DNA of 64,000 bases from Henriciella sp. (GTDB taxonomy: Bacteria; Pseudomonadota; Alphaproteobacteria; Caulobacterales; Hyphomonadaceae), in assembly GCF_029936995.1 (NCBI RefSeq), contig NZ_JAPYRE010000005.1:1-64000 (forward strand), in the 5' to 3' direction. The position numbers were made by a program, and so were the translations under genes. The notes under the pieces were generated by a model. The model was given only the letters and a program-made list of their open reading frames with translations. It did not search any database and was not told the origin of the DNA. Positions 16,666 through 26,832 of this stretch are shown one piece after another; within the stretch, counting starts at the first letter, position 1; the number at the start of each line of letters is the position of its first letter.

Positions 16666-16756
16666 TGGCGGAGAGGGAGGGATTCGAACCCTCGGAACGC
16701 GAAAAGCGCTCAACGGTTTTCGAGACCGCCCCGTTCGACCACTCCGGCACCTCTCC
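16666..16756 (-). tRNA. tRNA-Ser(CGA)
   Basis: Class II tRNA on the minus strand. The acceptor stem GGAGAGG (16750-16756) pairs with CCTCTCC, then discriminator G and an encoded CCA (16666-16668). The anticodon loop CTCGAAA gives CGA, reading UCG serine codons; a long variable arm (GAGCGCTTTTCGCGTTC) and a TTCGAAT T-loop are present. Confidence 0.95.
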
Positions 16757-16822
16757 TACGGGGCGCGGACATAGCGTGCGGGGGCTGTATGCGCAAGCCC
16801 TTCATCTCATGCAGGACAGGGT

Positions 16823-16851
16823 TTGACATGCAGGCTTTGATAGTGTTTATC
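16823..16851 (+). promoter_or_regulatory. candidate promoter for rplU-rpmA
   Basis: TTGACA at 16823-16828 is a perfect -35 hexamer; 17 bases on, TTTATC (16846-16851) is a weak -10. It lies about 75 bases before the rplU start, in the only gap between tRNA-Ser and rplU. Confidence 0.4.
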
Positions 16852-16926
16852 CGCGCCTTCATGTCCGGCGCTGGGCGCGTGCGGACACCTAGTTTATGAA
16901 TTTTACCCTGCCGGAAGGACGAGGCC

Positions 16927-17667
16927 ATGTTCGCGGTCATCAAGACGGGTGGCAAACAGTATAAAGTCGCCGAAGGCGATGAGATTGTCGTCGAAAAACT
17001 CGCAGCCGACGCTGGTGCTGACGTCACGTTTGACGTGATGATGCTTGGCGACGGCAAGACTGTCACGGCCGGTACGCCGCTGGTCAAAGGCGCAAGCGTT
17101 GTTGGTGAAGTCGCCACGCAGCGCAAGGGTGACAAGGTCACCATCATGAAGAAGCGCCAGCGCAATACCTATCGCCGCAAGAAAGGCCATCGCCAGCTTG
17201 AGACGGTCGTGACGATCACGTCCATCCTCAAGGACGGTGAAAAGGCCCCTGCGAAGAAGGCTGCTGCGCCGAAAAAGGCCGAAGCGCCAAAGGCCAAGGA
17301 AGAGGCTCCCAAGAAAGAAGCCAAGGCCGCACCGAAGAAGGCCGAGGCGAAAGCTGAAGCTCCGGCTGCCAAGAAAGAGGCTGCTCCCAAGAAGGAAGCG
17401 GCTGCAAAGGCAGACGCAAAGCCGAAGACGGATGAGCGCGGCCGCCTGGCGAAAGCCGAAGGCAAGAAGGATGATCTCAAGAAGATCACCGGCGTCGGCC
17501 CCGCCATGGAGAAAAAGCTCAACGAGGCAGGTGTCTTCCACTTCTGGCAGATCGCCGACCTCAAGAAGGCCCAGATCACCGAACTCGATGATGAAGCCGG
17601 TCTCGGCGGACGCATTGAGCGTGACGAATGGGTCAAGCAGGCCAAGCAACTGGCAAAGGACGCCTGA
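16927..17667 (+). CDS. rplU: 50S ribosomal protein L21 with long C-terminal extension
   Basis: A 246-residue protein. Residues 1-102 are an ordinary L21 ([30 protein letters not shown]), which binds 23S rRNA. Residues about 105-177 are a low-complexity Lys/Ala/Glu/Pro linker. The last 70 residues ([20 protein letters not shown], then FHFWQIADL) look like a helix-hairpin-helix nucleic-acid-binding module. Such tails occur on L21 of some alphaproteobacteria, to my knowledge; their role is unknown. It is followed 42 bases later by rpmA. Confidence 0.95.
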   Translation: MFAVIKTGGKQYKVAEGDEIVVEKLAADAGADVTFDVMMLGDGKTVTAGTPLVKGASVVGEVATQRKGDKVTIMKKRQRNTYRRKKGHRQLETVVTITSILKDGEKAPAKKAAAPKKAEAPKAKEEAPKKEAKAAPKKAEAKAEAPAAKKEAAPKKEAAAKADAKPKTDERGRLAKAEGKKDDLKKITGVGPAMEKKLNEAGVFHFWQIADLKKAQITELDDEAGLGGRIERDEWVKQAKQLAKDA

Positions 17668-17709
17668 AGTCTGTTATAAGGCTTCAAGACGAGTTGAAGG
17701 AGCGCCACG

Positions 17710-17979
17710 ATGGCACATAAGAAATCAGGCGGTTCATCCCGTAACGGCCGCGACTCAAACCCGAAATATCTCGGTGTGAAGAAGTTCGGCGGCCAGCATG
17801 TTGTCCCGGGCAACATCATTATCCGCCAGCGCGGCACGAAGACCTATGCAGGCAAAGGCGTCGGCATGGGCAAGGACCACACGCTGTACGCACTTGAAGA
17901 AGGCCGTGTGGACTTCAAGCGCTCGCGCGGCAACCGGCAGTATGTTTCTGTCGTGCCAGCGGCTGACGCTGCAGAATAG
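17710..17979 (+). CDS. rpmA: 50S ribosomal protein L27
   Basis: An 89-residue L27 ([43 protein letters not shown]). Its N-terminal tail reaches the peptidyl-transferase centre. GAAGGAG precedes the ATG. It forms the usual rplU-rpmA pair; the strong terminator at 18033 separates the pair from the acetyltransferase and obgE that follow. Confidence 0.97.
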   Translation: MAHKKSGGSSRNGRDSNPKYLGVKKFGGQHVVPGNIIIRQRGTKTYAGKGVGMGKDHTLYALEEGRVDFKRSRGNRQYVSVVPAADAAE

Positions 17980-18032
17980 ACAGGCGAGGTCCTCCGGCCT
18001 CGACCGCCGGAAGATCAAACCGATTATCGTTC

Positions 18033-18063
18033 AAGGGGAGACAGCCGGCTGTCTCCCCTTTTT
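18033..18063 (+). terminator. intrinsic terminator after rpmA
   Basis: A perfect 28-base palindrome (AAGGGGAGACAGCC and its complement, 18033-18060) runs into a run of T. It ends the rplU-rpmA transcript 54 bases after the rpmA stop. Confidence 0.85.
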
Positions 18064-18105
18064 CGTTGCGCGCTCACCGACTGGCGCAAAGCCCGGACCG
18101 TCAAG

Positions 18106-18630
18106 ATGACAGAAATCAGAACAGAGCGTTTTCTCATGCGCCCGCCCGTGATTGACGATGCAGCAGCCATAGCCGACATCATTAGTGACAGGCGCATCTA
18201 TGAAAACGTCGCCTCGATAGAGCCATCTCAGGGTATGGAGAAAACAGGCCGCTGGATTCTCAATGCCGAGCGCGGGGCGCAGCTTGGCACTGATCATGTC
18301 TTTCTGGTTGTCGAAGAAGGGGTGGTTATCGCCACAGCGGCGGCCCACCGCCGGGCAACGAGCGAACCTTTTGAGATCGGCTACTGGGTGGCGCCCGCAC
18401 ACTGGGGGCGTGGCGTGGCCACTGAAGCTGCTCGTGCGCTCGTCACCTGGCTGGAGGCACGCGGGCAGGCAGCAAAACTTGTCTCCGGTCATTTCAAGGA
18501 TAATCCGGCGTCGGGCCGTGTCCTGGAGAAGCTTGGTTTTATAGTCACGCATGAGGCCCCGGTTTATTGCGTCGGACGGGGATGTGACGTCGATCACATC
18601 TTCATGGTCCGGAAAGCCGGAACAGAGTAG
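18106..18630 (+). CDS. GNAT-family N-acetyltransferase (RimJ-like)
   Basis: A 174-residue acetyltransferase of the ribosomal-protein-alanine type. It has the opening IRTERFLMRPPVIDDA, the acetyl-CoA motif A in GYWVAPAHWGRGVATEAARALV, and the terminal GRVLEKLGF. Substrate unknown. It lies between rpmA and obgE, 9 bases before obgE, and is probably transcribed with obgE-proB after the rpmA terminator. Confidence 0.85.
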   Translation: MTEIRTERFLMRPPVIDDAAAIADIISDRRIYENVASIEPSQGMEKTGRWILNAERGAQLGTDHVFLVVEEGVVIATAAAHRRATSEPFEIGYWVAPAHWGRGVATEAARALVTWLEARGQAAKLVSGHFKDNPASGRVLEKLGFIVTHEAPVYCVGRGCDVDHIFMVRKAGTE

Positions 18631-19682
<1,052 letters not shown>

Positions 19683-19683
<1 letters not shown>

Positions 19684-20798
19684 TGTCGAGCCCGCTGGCT
19701 TCCGCGCGCCGGATTGTCATCAAGACCGGTTCTGCGCTGATCGCCGCGAAGGGTGAGGCCCGGCGCGACTGGCTGGCCGGCCTGGCTGCGGATATGGCGG
19801 CGCTGAAAGCCGAAGGCCGGGAAGTCGTCTGGGTATCCTCCGGGGCCGTCGCACTTGGGCGCAACCATCTGGGCAAGACCAGGCCACGCAAGCTGGAAGA
19901 GAAACAGGCCGCCGCCGCGCTTGGCCAGCCACTGCTGATGTCAGCGATTGCCGAAGCTTTTGCGCCTCACGGCATCAAGGCCGCCCAGGCCCTGCTGACG
20001 CTGGAGGATACTGAACGCCGCCGCCGCTGGATCAATGCACGCGCGACGCTGGATACCCTGCTGGCCGCCGGTGCCGTGCCTGTCATCAATGAGAATGACA
20101 CAGTCGCGACCGAGGAAATCCGTTACGGGGACAATGACCGGCTGGCCGCGCGTGTTGCCCAGATGCTGAGTGCAGACGTGCTGGTCCTGTTATCTGATGT
20201 CGACGGGCTGTACACCGCAGACCCGCGCAAGGATGCAACGGCTGTCCATATCCCTGAGCTCTATGAGCTAACAGCCGAACACGAAGCGATGGCAGGCGCT
20301 GCGAACGCCGCTGAAGGCGTCGGCTCTGGCGGGATGGCGACCAAGCTTGCCGCCGCCCGTATTGCTTATGGGGCGGGCTGTGCGACAGCCATAACGCTGG
20401 GCGAGCATGACCGTCCGCTGTCTGTTGTGAGGGCAGGGGGACGCGCGACATGGATCATACCGCCTGTTTCGCCCGCCACAGCACGCCAGACCTGGCTGAA
20501 GGGGCACCTCACACCGGAAGGCGCAGTAATCGTGGATTCCGGGGCAGTGAAAGCCCTGGCACACGGCTCAAGCCTGCTCGCGGTCGGTGTGACAGGGGTT
20601 GATGGCCGGTTCGAGAAGGGCGCGGCTGTCGCCATCAAGGGACCGGATGGAGCAACGGTTGCAAAAGGGGTTACGGCTTATGATGCCGCCGATGTGCAGC
20701 GTATTGCGGGCGCGCACACCGATGATATCGAGGCCCGGCTTGGCTATCGTGGACGCCCGGCCGTCATCCACCGTGATGATCTTGTGCTCGAGCGCTAG
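19683..20798 (+). CDS. proB: glutamate 5-kinase
   Basis: A 371-residue glutamate 5-kinase, first step of proline synthesis. The amino-acid-kinase domain ([46 protein letters not shown]) is followed by a PUA domain from about residue 280. It overlaps obgE by one base; the obgE-proB pairing is common in alphaproteobacteria. proA is not in the window. Confidence 0.96.
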
Positions 20799-20865
20799 CC
20801 TCCTCGTGCTTGCTACACCGAAAACAACTTGACCTTAAGTCCCCCGGCTGGCCCATTGCGCCGCC

Positions 20866-22317
20866 ATGGGAGGAAGAACAATTTCATCGAGAATGATCGG
20901 ACTGGTGCTCGGCCCGGCGCTGGCGCTTGTCATGTTGCTGTCAGGTACGCCCGAGGGACTGAGCTTCGCCGCCTGGGGGACAGGGTGCCTGCTGGCCTGG
21001 ATGGCGGTCTGGTGGGCGACTGAAGCCATACCTATTCCAGCGACCTCCCTGCTACCGCTTGTCGTGCTTCCGCTGATCGACGCGGGTAGTCCACGTGAAG
21101 TTGGCGGCGATTATATGCATCACATCGTGGTCCTGCTGCTGGGCGGGTTCATCATCGCGATGGGAATCGAGCGGTGGGGGCTGCACAAGCGGATCGCATT
21201 GAATGTTGTCACGCGGGTGGGCACCTCGCCGCGCGTACTGATCTTCGGCTTCATGGTCGCCACTGCGCTGCTCTCGATGTGGATTTCGAATACTGCGACG
21301 ACCCTAATGATGGTGCCAATTGCCTTGTCAGCGGCCGGCGCGATAGGCGGCGACTCGCGTGTCTTCACGACCGCCCTCCTGCTGGGTGTTTGCTATGCCG
21401 CGTCGATTGGCGGGGTCGGAACGCCCATCGGGACGCCGACCAATCTCATCGCGATCAACTGGCTTCAGGCTGAAGCTGGCGCGACCATCGGCTTTCCGCA
21501 ATGGATGGCGTTTGGCATTCCTGCAGCGATGCTGCTTGTGCCGGTGGCATGGTGGAGCGTGACGCGCGGCCTTCCGGCTGTTGAAGGCGGCGCATCGATA
21601 CGTGAAGATATCCGCCAGCAGCTTCGCGCCCTCGGCCGGGTGACGACGCCGGAAGCGCGTTGCGCAAGTGTTTTCGGGCTGATCGCGTTTCTCTGGGTGA
21701 TGCGGCTCATCATCGTGAATGCGCTGGATGCGGCCGGATGGGACCTGCTCTCGACCTATAGCGGCGCGCAGGTCGACATGATGATCGCGATTTTTGGTGC
21801 GGTGCTGATGTTCATCGTTCCGGCCGACGCAGGAGAGCGCCGCGCGCTTCTCAACTGGGAAGAAGCCGAACGCCTGCCCTGGGGGGTGCTGATCCTTTTT
21901 GGCGGCGGCATCGCGCTCGGGAATGCAGTTTCGCGGACCGGGCTTTCAGCCTGGATTGGCGAGCAGCTGAGCGTGCTTCAGGTCCTGCCGCCGCTCTTTT
22001 TTATCTGCGCGGTCGTCCTGCTCGTCATCTTCCTAACGGAGCTCACCTCCAATGTCGCGACGATGACGACGCTTGCGCCGATTCTCGGGGCGCTGTCAGT
22101 TGGCATTGGCGCGGCGCCGGAAAGCCTGCTGGCACCGGCTGCCGTGGCGGCGTCCTGTGCTTTCATGCTGCCCGTCGCGACGGCACCGAACGCAATCATT
22201 TATGCCAGCGGCGAAGTCACCATCGGCCAGATGATGCGCCGCGGCCTGCGCGTAAACCTGATCGGGGTCGTGATCATATCTGCGATCGGCTACTGGATCG
22301 CACCGCTTGTTCTCTAG
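20866..22317 (+). CDS. DASS/SLC13-family anion symporter
   Basis: A 483-residue membrane protein of the divalent-anion:Na+ symporter family (dicarboxylates, citrate or sulfate). It has many hydrophobic helices and the two inverted-repeat signatures, WISNTATTLMMVPIA (about residues 141-155) and LTSNVATMTTLAPI (about 389-402), corresponding to the SNT motifs that bind substrate carboxylate and sodium. The second is Ser-Asn-Val. ATG 20866 is the longest start; GGAGGAAG lies just inside the frame, so ATG 20893 is possible. Substrate not predictable. Confidence 0.88.
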   Translation: MGGRTISSRMIGLVLGPALALVMLLSGTPEGLSFAAWGTGCLLAWMAVWWATEAIPIPATSLLPLVVLPLIDAGSPREVGGDYMHHIVVLLLGGFIIAMGIERWGLHKRIALNVVTRVGTSPRVLIFGFMVATALLSMWISNTATTLMMVPIALSAAGAIGGDSRVFTTALLLGVCYAASIGGVGTPIGTPTNLIAINWLQAEAGATIGFPQWMAFGIPAAMLLVPVAWWSVTRGLPAVEGGASIREDIRQQLRALGRVTTPEARCASVFGLIAFLWVMRLIIVNALDAAGWDLLSTYSGAQVDMMIAIFGAVLMFIVPADAGERRALLNWEEAERLPWGVLILFGGGIALGNAVSRTGLSAWIGEQLSVLQVLPPLFFICAVVLLVIFLTELTSNVATMTTLAPILGALSVGIGAAPESLLAPAAVAASCAFMLPVATAPNAIIYASGEVTIGQMMRRGLRVNLIGVVIISAIGYWIAPLVL

Positions 22318-22322
22318 GCGGT

Positions 22323-22619
22323 CTAGTCGTCTTCGTCGTTTTCCCCAAAGCCGTTCTCGATGAGTTCGGCGACAGCTTCGACAGAGCTTTCAGCGTCCGG
22401 CCCGGTTGCCTTGACGGTGATGTTGCTGCCCTGATGGGCGGCCAGCATCAAGAGGTCCATGATGGAGTGGGCATTGGCCACGTCATCATCGCGGACCAGG
22501 AAAACCTGCGCCGGCAGTGTGGCCGCCAAACGGGCAAGCTTCGCCGAGGCGCGTGCATGTAGGCCCTTCCGGTTGACGATCCTGACGTCTTTCTCGACGG
22601 ATGTTCCTGTATCGCTCAC
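22323..22619 (-). CDS. HPr-family phosphocarrier
   Basis: A 98-residue HPr-like protein: phospho-acceptor His21 in NRKGLHARASAKL, and a regulatory-serine region NAHSIMDLLML with Ser52 in the place of HPr Ser46. It overlaps the EIIA gene by 4 bases. No sugar permease is nearby, so this is probably the regulatory PTS of alphaproteobacteria rather than a sugar uptake route. HPr kinase, usually near this pair, is not in the window. Confidence 0.9.
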   Translation of the reverse strand: MSDTGTSVEKDVRIVNRKGLHARASAKLARLAATLPAQVFLVRDDDVANAHSIMDLLMLAAHQGSNITVKATGPDAESSVEAVAELIENGFGENDEDD

Positions 22620-23020
22620 GCAGTGCGGTCCATGACTTCTGAAGCCACCCTGATATATTTCTGGCCAGCGTCACGTCCAACGCGTACCGCCTCATCGAAC
22701 TTCACATCTTCGCGAACCTCGATCAGCTTGATGAGCATGGGAAGGTTCACCCCGGCAATCACGTCGATCCGGGCATCCGGCATGACAGAGATCGCCAGAT
22801 TGGACGGCGTGCCTCCGAACATGTCGGTCGCGATGATCACGCCCTTGCCGGTATTACACGCAGCAACAGTCTCGCGGATCTGCTCGCGCCGGGCGTCGAT
22901 GTCATCTTCGGCTTCTATCGAGATGGAGCGGAAATATTCCTGCTCGCCGACGACATGCTCTGTCGCACGCACAAGTTCGCGAGCCAGTTTACCATGGCTG
23001 ACAACAACTATTCCGATCAT
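22616..23020 (-). CDS. mannose-type PTS EIIA component
   Basis: A 134-residue EIIA of the Man family with phosphorylated His9 (VVVSHGK) and DMFGGTPSN, the typical second motif. It accepts phosphate from HPr; alphaproteobacterial homologs act in regulation. It is co-transcribed with the HPr gene through an overlapping start/stop. About 80 bases upstream is the ChvG-like kinase on the same strand; hprK, often present at this point, is absent. Confidence 0.9.
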   Translation of the reverse strand: MIGIVVVSHGKLARELVRATEHVVGEQEYFRSISIEAEDDIDARREQIRETVAACNTGKGVIIATDMFGGTPSNLAISVMPDARIDVIAGVNLPMLIKLIEVREDVKFDEAVRVGRDAGQKYIRVASEVMDRTA

Positions 23021-23099
23021 TCCGGTCCTACCGCTGCTCCGTGAACTGAAATGCTGACAGACCGGGCAGGGAGGTCAAGTTGTTTCCACGCACAGGCGG

Positions 23100-24719
23100 T
23101 TAATTTGCTGGAAGTTCAACGATGAAGCAGGCCCCGCCGCCATCCCGGTTCTCGGCCCATACCCGGCCCATATGGGTTGTCGCGATCTGCCGGACGATCG
23201 ACAGGCCAAGACCTGAATTCTTGCCGAAGGCAGAACCTTTGGGCCGGTCTGTATAAAAGCGGTCGAAGATTTTCTCGAGCTTGTCTTCGGGAAGGCCTGG
23301 CCCTTCGTCCTCGATCATGATGCGGGCAGTGGTCTGAGGCCCTATGCGGCCCTGCTCGATGCGCACGCGGACCGTGCCGGCTTCGGGTGAAAAGGACAGT
23401 GCATTGTCGATAAGGTTGCGGATCACCTGGCCAAGCGGGCCTTCGCGCCCGCGCACACGCAGGCCCGCCCCCATGGTTGCATCGTCATAGACGACTTTCG
23501 CCCTGTCGTCGCGGACTGCCAGATGCTCGTAAGTCGAGACGATATCCTCCACAAAGCGTGCGATATTGAGCGTCTCGGTCGGCACACGCGTAATTTCGGC
23601 TTCAAGGCGCGAAGCGTTGGAGATGTCGGTTATCAGCCGGTCCAGACGGCCGACATCCTGCGCAATCACCTTGTGCAGCTTCTGCATCGCTTCGGGATTG
23701 TCCTGCACACGTTCTGCCGTCTCGACCGCCGAGCGGATGGAGGTCAGCGGGTTCTTGAGCTCATGTGCGACGTCGGCGGCAAAGCGCTCGTTCGATGTAA
23801 TCCGCTCAAACAGCGCTTCAGTCATCGACTGCATGGAATTTGCCAGCGCGCCGATCTCGTCCCGCCGCCGGGTGATATTGGGCAGGTCGAGTTGCTGGGT
23901 TGACCCGGTTCGTACCTCGTCGGCGGCCCGTGAGAGGCGCCGGAGCGGCCTGGCGATGCCGATTGTGAGCAGGCCGGAGGTTATCATGGCGACCAGGACC
24001 GCCACACCGATGAACGGGATCAGGGCCGCGCGCTCTGCCCGGATGATCTCGTCAATGTCATTGGATTCGAGCGTCAGGACGCCCACGACGGCAGAGACGT
24101 GCTGGACGGGGACGGAAACAGAGATAATCCGCTGGCCGCGGTCATTGAAACGCTGGCTGGCAGCTTCCCCTCCGCCGATGGCCACGTTGAACTCCTGCTC
24201 GAAAGTCTGTGTGCGCACCGCATCGCCGCCGCGATTGGGCACGAGCGCACCAAAGGTCGAAACCGCCCATTCCGAGAGAGACCGGCTCCAGCGTGAAAGC
24301 TGGCTTGGTTCCTGGATTGGCGGAAGTGAGGATACGATGACGCGGTCGGATAGGAAGTAGCTGTCACCGACAAGTTCGCCGCCATCGGTATAGACCTTGC
24401 CGCGCACGGAAACAGGAAGCGAAAGGTCTGCCAGCGTGGCGCGGGCCAGGTTCTCGTCCATGACGGGCGACGGCTGGCCGAACGTCGCCCCCTCGGCCAG
24501 AAGGTTGGAAAACACCTGCGCCTGGGCAACGAGATCCTGTTTCTTGGCGACCACAAAGCTCGCCCGCATCTCGTTGAGCACCATTGCGCCGATAATCAGG
24601 ATGGCCAGCCCGGCCAGGTTGGAAGCGAAGATCAGCCGGGCGATACGCGAGCCGAAAAGGTGCCGGCCGCGCGGTCCTTCCGCCTTTCTGCGTTCGCTGT
24701 CCTGCCGCGTCATGGCCAT
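23100..24719 (-). CDS. chvG: sensor histidine kinase, ChvG/ExoS-like
   Basis: A 539-residue membrane kinase: transmembrane helix at about 29-48, a periplasmic sensing region (50-230), second helix at about 232-254, HAMP, the HisKA box with phospho-His319 (FAADVAHELKNPLTS), and HATPase motifs (NLIDNALSFSP, DEGPGLP, GLGLSIVRQI). ChvG kinases with ChvI control envelope and acid responses. The matching regulator is not adjacent: a cyclophilin gene and a plus-strand DUF1993 gene lie between it and the ChvI-like gene at 25888. Identity as ChvG rests on architecture and the EIIA/HPr neighbours. Confidence 0.85.
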   Translation of the reverse strand: MAMTRQDSERRKAEGPRGRHLFGSRIARLIFASNLAGLAILIIGAMVLNEMRASFVVAKKQDLVAQAQVFSNLLAEGATFGQPSPVMDENLARATLADLSLPVSVRGKVYTDGGELVGDSYFLSDRVIVSSLPPIQEPSQLSRWSRSLSEWAVSTFGALVPNRGGDAVRTQTFEQEFNVAIGGGEAASQRFNDRGQRIISVSVPVQHVSAVVGVLTLESNDIDEIIRAERAALIPFIGVAVLVAMITSGLLTIGIARPLRRLSRAADEVRTGSTQQLDLPNITRRRDEIGALANSMQSMTEALFERITSNERFAADVAHELKNPLTSIRSAVETAERVQDNPEAMQKLHKVIAQDVGRLDRLITDISNASRLEAEITRVPTETLNIARFVEDIVSTYEHLAVRDDRAKVVYDDATMGAGLRVRGREGPLGQVIRNLIDNALSFSPEAGTVRVRIEQGRIGPQTTARIMIEDEGPGLPEDKLEKIFDRFYTDRPKGSAFGKNSGLGLSIVRQIATTHMGRVWAENRDGGGACFIVELPAN

Positions 24720-24747
24720 CCTGTATTACATGCAGGCCTCAGCCAGA

Positions 24748-25212
24748 TCAGGCGTCAGCGGCGACTTTCATGGAAACGATGGAATCGGGATTGCGCACCG
24801 GTTCGCCCCGCTTGAGCTGGTCGATGTTTTCCATACCTTCCGTCACCTTGCCCCAGACCGTGTACTGGTTGTCGAGGAAACGGGCATCATCGAACACGAT
24901 GAAAAACTGCGAATTGGCCGAGTCGGGATTGTTGGTCCGGGCCATGGAGCATGTGCCGCGCGTATGCGGCTCCGCGTTGAATTCGGCCTTGAGGTCGGGC
25001 TTGTCCGAGCCGCCCGTGCCTGTCCCGTTCGGGCAGCCGGCCTGGGCCATGAAGCCGTCGATCACGCGATGAAAGACGATACCGTCATAAAAGCCCTCGC
25101 GCGCCAGCTCCTTGATGCGGGCCACGTGATTGGGGGCAAGATCCGGGCGAAGTTCGATTTTTACTTCGCCTTTGGTGGTTTCGAGAAGGATCGTGTTTTC
25201 AGCGTCTGCCAT
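24748..25212 (-). CDS. cyclophilin-type peptidyl-prolyl isomerase
   Basis: A 154-residue single-domain cyclophilin, probably cytoplasmic (no signal peptide): VEIELRPDLAPNHV-type opening, FYDGIVFHRVIDGFMAQAGCPNGTGTGG with the catalytic Arg of FHRV, and SQFFIVFDDARFLDNQYTVWGKV. It catalyses cis-trans isomerisation of proline peptide bonds. It lies 28 bases upstream of the chvG-like gene on the same strand. Confidence 0.93.
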   Translation of the reverse strand: MADAENTILLETTKGEVKIELRPDLAPNHVARIKELAREGFYDGIVFHRVIDGFMAQAGCPNGTGTGGSDKPDLKAEFNAEPHTRGTCSMARTNNPDSANSQFFIVFDDARFLDNQYTVWGKVTEGMENIDQLKRGEPVRNPDSIVSMKVAADA

Positions 25213-25351
25213 GTCTTGTCTCCATGAATGATTTCACCTCCCGGCATAAGCCGGGCAGGCGCACGAGCAAAGCCCCCAACGCACCCTATTGCCCGGCGTC
25301 GCGACAGACGTTAGCGCTTTTCATACAACACGAACGAGTAGGAAACACGCC

Positions 25352-25873
25352 ATGACGCTTTCGCTTTACGACACGGTCATCCCGCCATTCAAGCAATTGG
25401 TGGGCAGTATGCAAGGCGTCCTCGAGAAAGGCGCCCAGCACTATGAAGCGAAAGGCCGCAGCCCGGACGACCTCCTGCGCGAGCGGATCTTTGATGACAT
25501 GCTGCCGCTTACCTTCCAGATCGATTCAGTCGTGCACCATTCGATCGAGGCGATAGAAGAAGTGAAGGCCGGTGTCTCCCATGCCAGGTCCAGCATTCCA
25601 GAAAAAGACTATGCCGGTTTTCAGGCGATGGTGGCCGAGGCCAGGCAGAAGTTGGACGCACTGAGCCGTGACGAAGTCGATGCGCTCGCTGGCAAGGATG
25701 TGGTCTTCAAGTTCAAGGACCTGGAAATGCCGTTCAAGGCAGAAGGGTTCCTGCTCTCATTCTCGAAACCCAACCTCTATTTTCACGCGACCACGGCTTA
25801 TGACATCCTTCGCATGAAAGGTGTGCCGCTCGGCAAGCAGGATTTCCTGGGGCAGCTTCAGCTCAAGACCTGA
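25352..25873 (+). CDS. DUF1993-family protein
   Basis: A 173-residue protein of the DUF1993 family, related to the DinB four-helix fold (SLYDTVIPPFKQLVGSM, LPLTFQIDSVVHHS, FSKPNLYFHATTAYDILR, GVPLGKQDFLG). No enzymatic role is established. I chose ATG 25352 with AGGAAA upstream rather than the longer frame from 25289. It interrupts the chvG-chvI neighbourhood on the opposite strand and converges with the ChvI-like gene. Confidence 0.8.
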   Translation: MTLSLYDTVIPPFKQLVGSMQGVLEKGAQHYEAKGRSPDDLLRERIFDDMLPLTFQIDSVVHHSIEAIEEVKAGVSHARSSIPEKDYAGFQAMVAEARQKLDALSRDEVDALAGKDVVFKFKDLEMPFKAEGFLLSFSKPNLYFHATTAYDILRMKGVPLGKQDFLGQLQLKT

Positions 25874-25887
25874 AGGAGGCGGCTGGC

Positions 25888-26583
25888 TCAGCTCTCATTG
25901 TAGCGGTAGCCGACCCCGTAAAGTGTCTCGATCGCGTCGAATTCCTTGTCGGTTTCGCGGAATTTCTTGCGCAGGCGTTTGATGTGGCTGTCGATGGTGC
26001 GGTCGTCGACATAGATCTGGTCGTCATAGGCGGCATCCATCAGCTGGTCGCGGGATTTCACATAACCCGGCCGCTGGGCCAGCGATTGCAAGATCAGGAA
26101 TTCAGTCACCGTCAGGCGCACCGGCTCGCCATCCCAGGAGCAGGCGTGGCGGTTCGGGTCCAGCGTCAGGCGTCCGCGCACGATCGGCTTCTGGTCGCCT
26201 TCTTCTTCGCCGGGCTCTCCAGCGCGTGCACGGCGCAGAACAGCTTTCACGCGTTCTGACAGAAGCCGGTTGGAGCAGGGCTTGCGGACAAAATCGTCCG
26301 CGCCGATATTGAAGCCGATGACCTCGTCGATCTCTTCATCCTTGGACGTCAGGAAGATGACCGGCATTTCTGAGGTCTGGCGAAGGCGGCGCAGGAGTTC
26401 CATGCCGTCCATCTTGGGCATCTTGACGTCAAGTATGGCAAGATCGGGCGGCGTTTCCGTCAGCCCCGAAAGGGCGGCAAGACCGTCATAATAGGTCTTT
26501 ACGGTATAGCCCTCCGCCTCGAAGAACATTTTCAGCGATGCGACGATATTTTCATCGTCATCAACAAGTGCAAGCGTCGCCAT
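25888..26583 (-). CDS. chvI: OmpR-family response regulator, ChvI-like
   Basis: A 231-residue regulator: receiver domain with phospho-acceptor Asp52 ([13 protein letters not shown]) and a C-terminal winged helix ([44 protein letters not shown]). It matches ChvI in length and motifs and is the likely partner of the kinase at 23100-24719, about 1.2 kb away with a gene on each strand between. Its start faces a 250-base intergenic region shared with the acyltransferase gene. Confidence 0.9.
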   Translation of the reverse strand: MATLALVDDDENIVASLKMFFEAEGYTVKTYYDGLAALSGLTETPPDLAILDVKMPKMDGMELLRRLRQTSEMPVIFLTSKDEEIDEVIGFNIGADDFVRKPCSNRLLSERVKAVLRRARAGEPGEEEGDQKPIVRGRLTLDPNRHACSWDGEPVRLTVTEFLILQSLAQRPGYVKSRDQLMDAAYDDQIYVDDRTIDSHIKRLRKKFRETDKEFDAIETLYGVGYRYNES

Positions 26584-26832
26584 GGTGCCTCCTTCAAACC
26601 CTAGTGCCAGCGGGGCCGGCCCGGTGCGCAGCGTTCAAACACGGTTTGCCTCACACCGGAAGCCCTCGGCCCGCGATTACTGAACCGTCATGATGTGGCA
26701 GCCCTTGGCTCGAACCAAGACAATTTGAGGGCCTGTCTGTTCTGATGTGTCACAATCGTGCACACTCTGCACCGGGGAATTGAGCATGATTCTTGCTTCT
26801 CGCCTCTCAGGCTAGTTCCGGAGGATCGGAAA

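Noticed and set aside
1-16756. The peptide-utilisation cluster as a genomic island inserted at tRNA-Ser.
   Set aside because: The tRNA 3' end does point towards the cluster, but folE lies between them and I found no integrase or repeated tRNA end.
17237-17430. Repetitive GCC/AAG-rich DNA as a tandem repeat element.
   Set aside because: It encodes the Lys/Ala linker of L21 and stays in frame; it is not an independent repeat.
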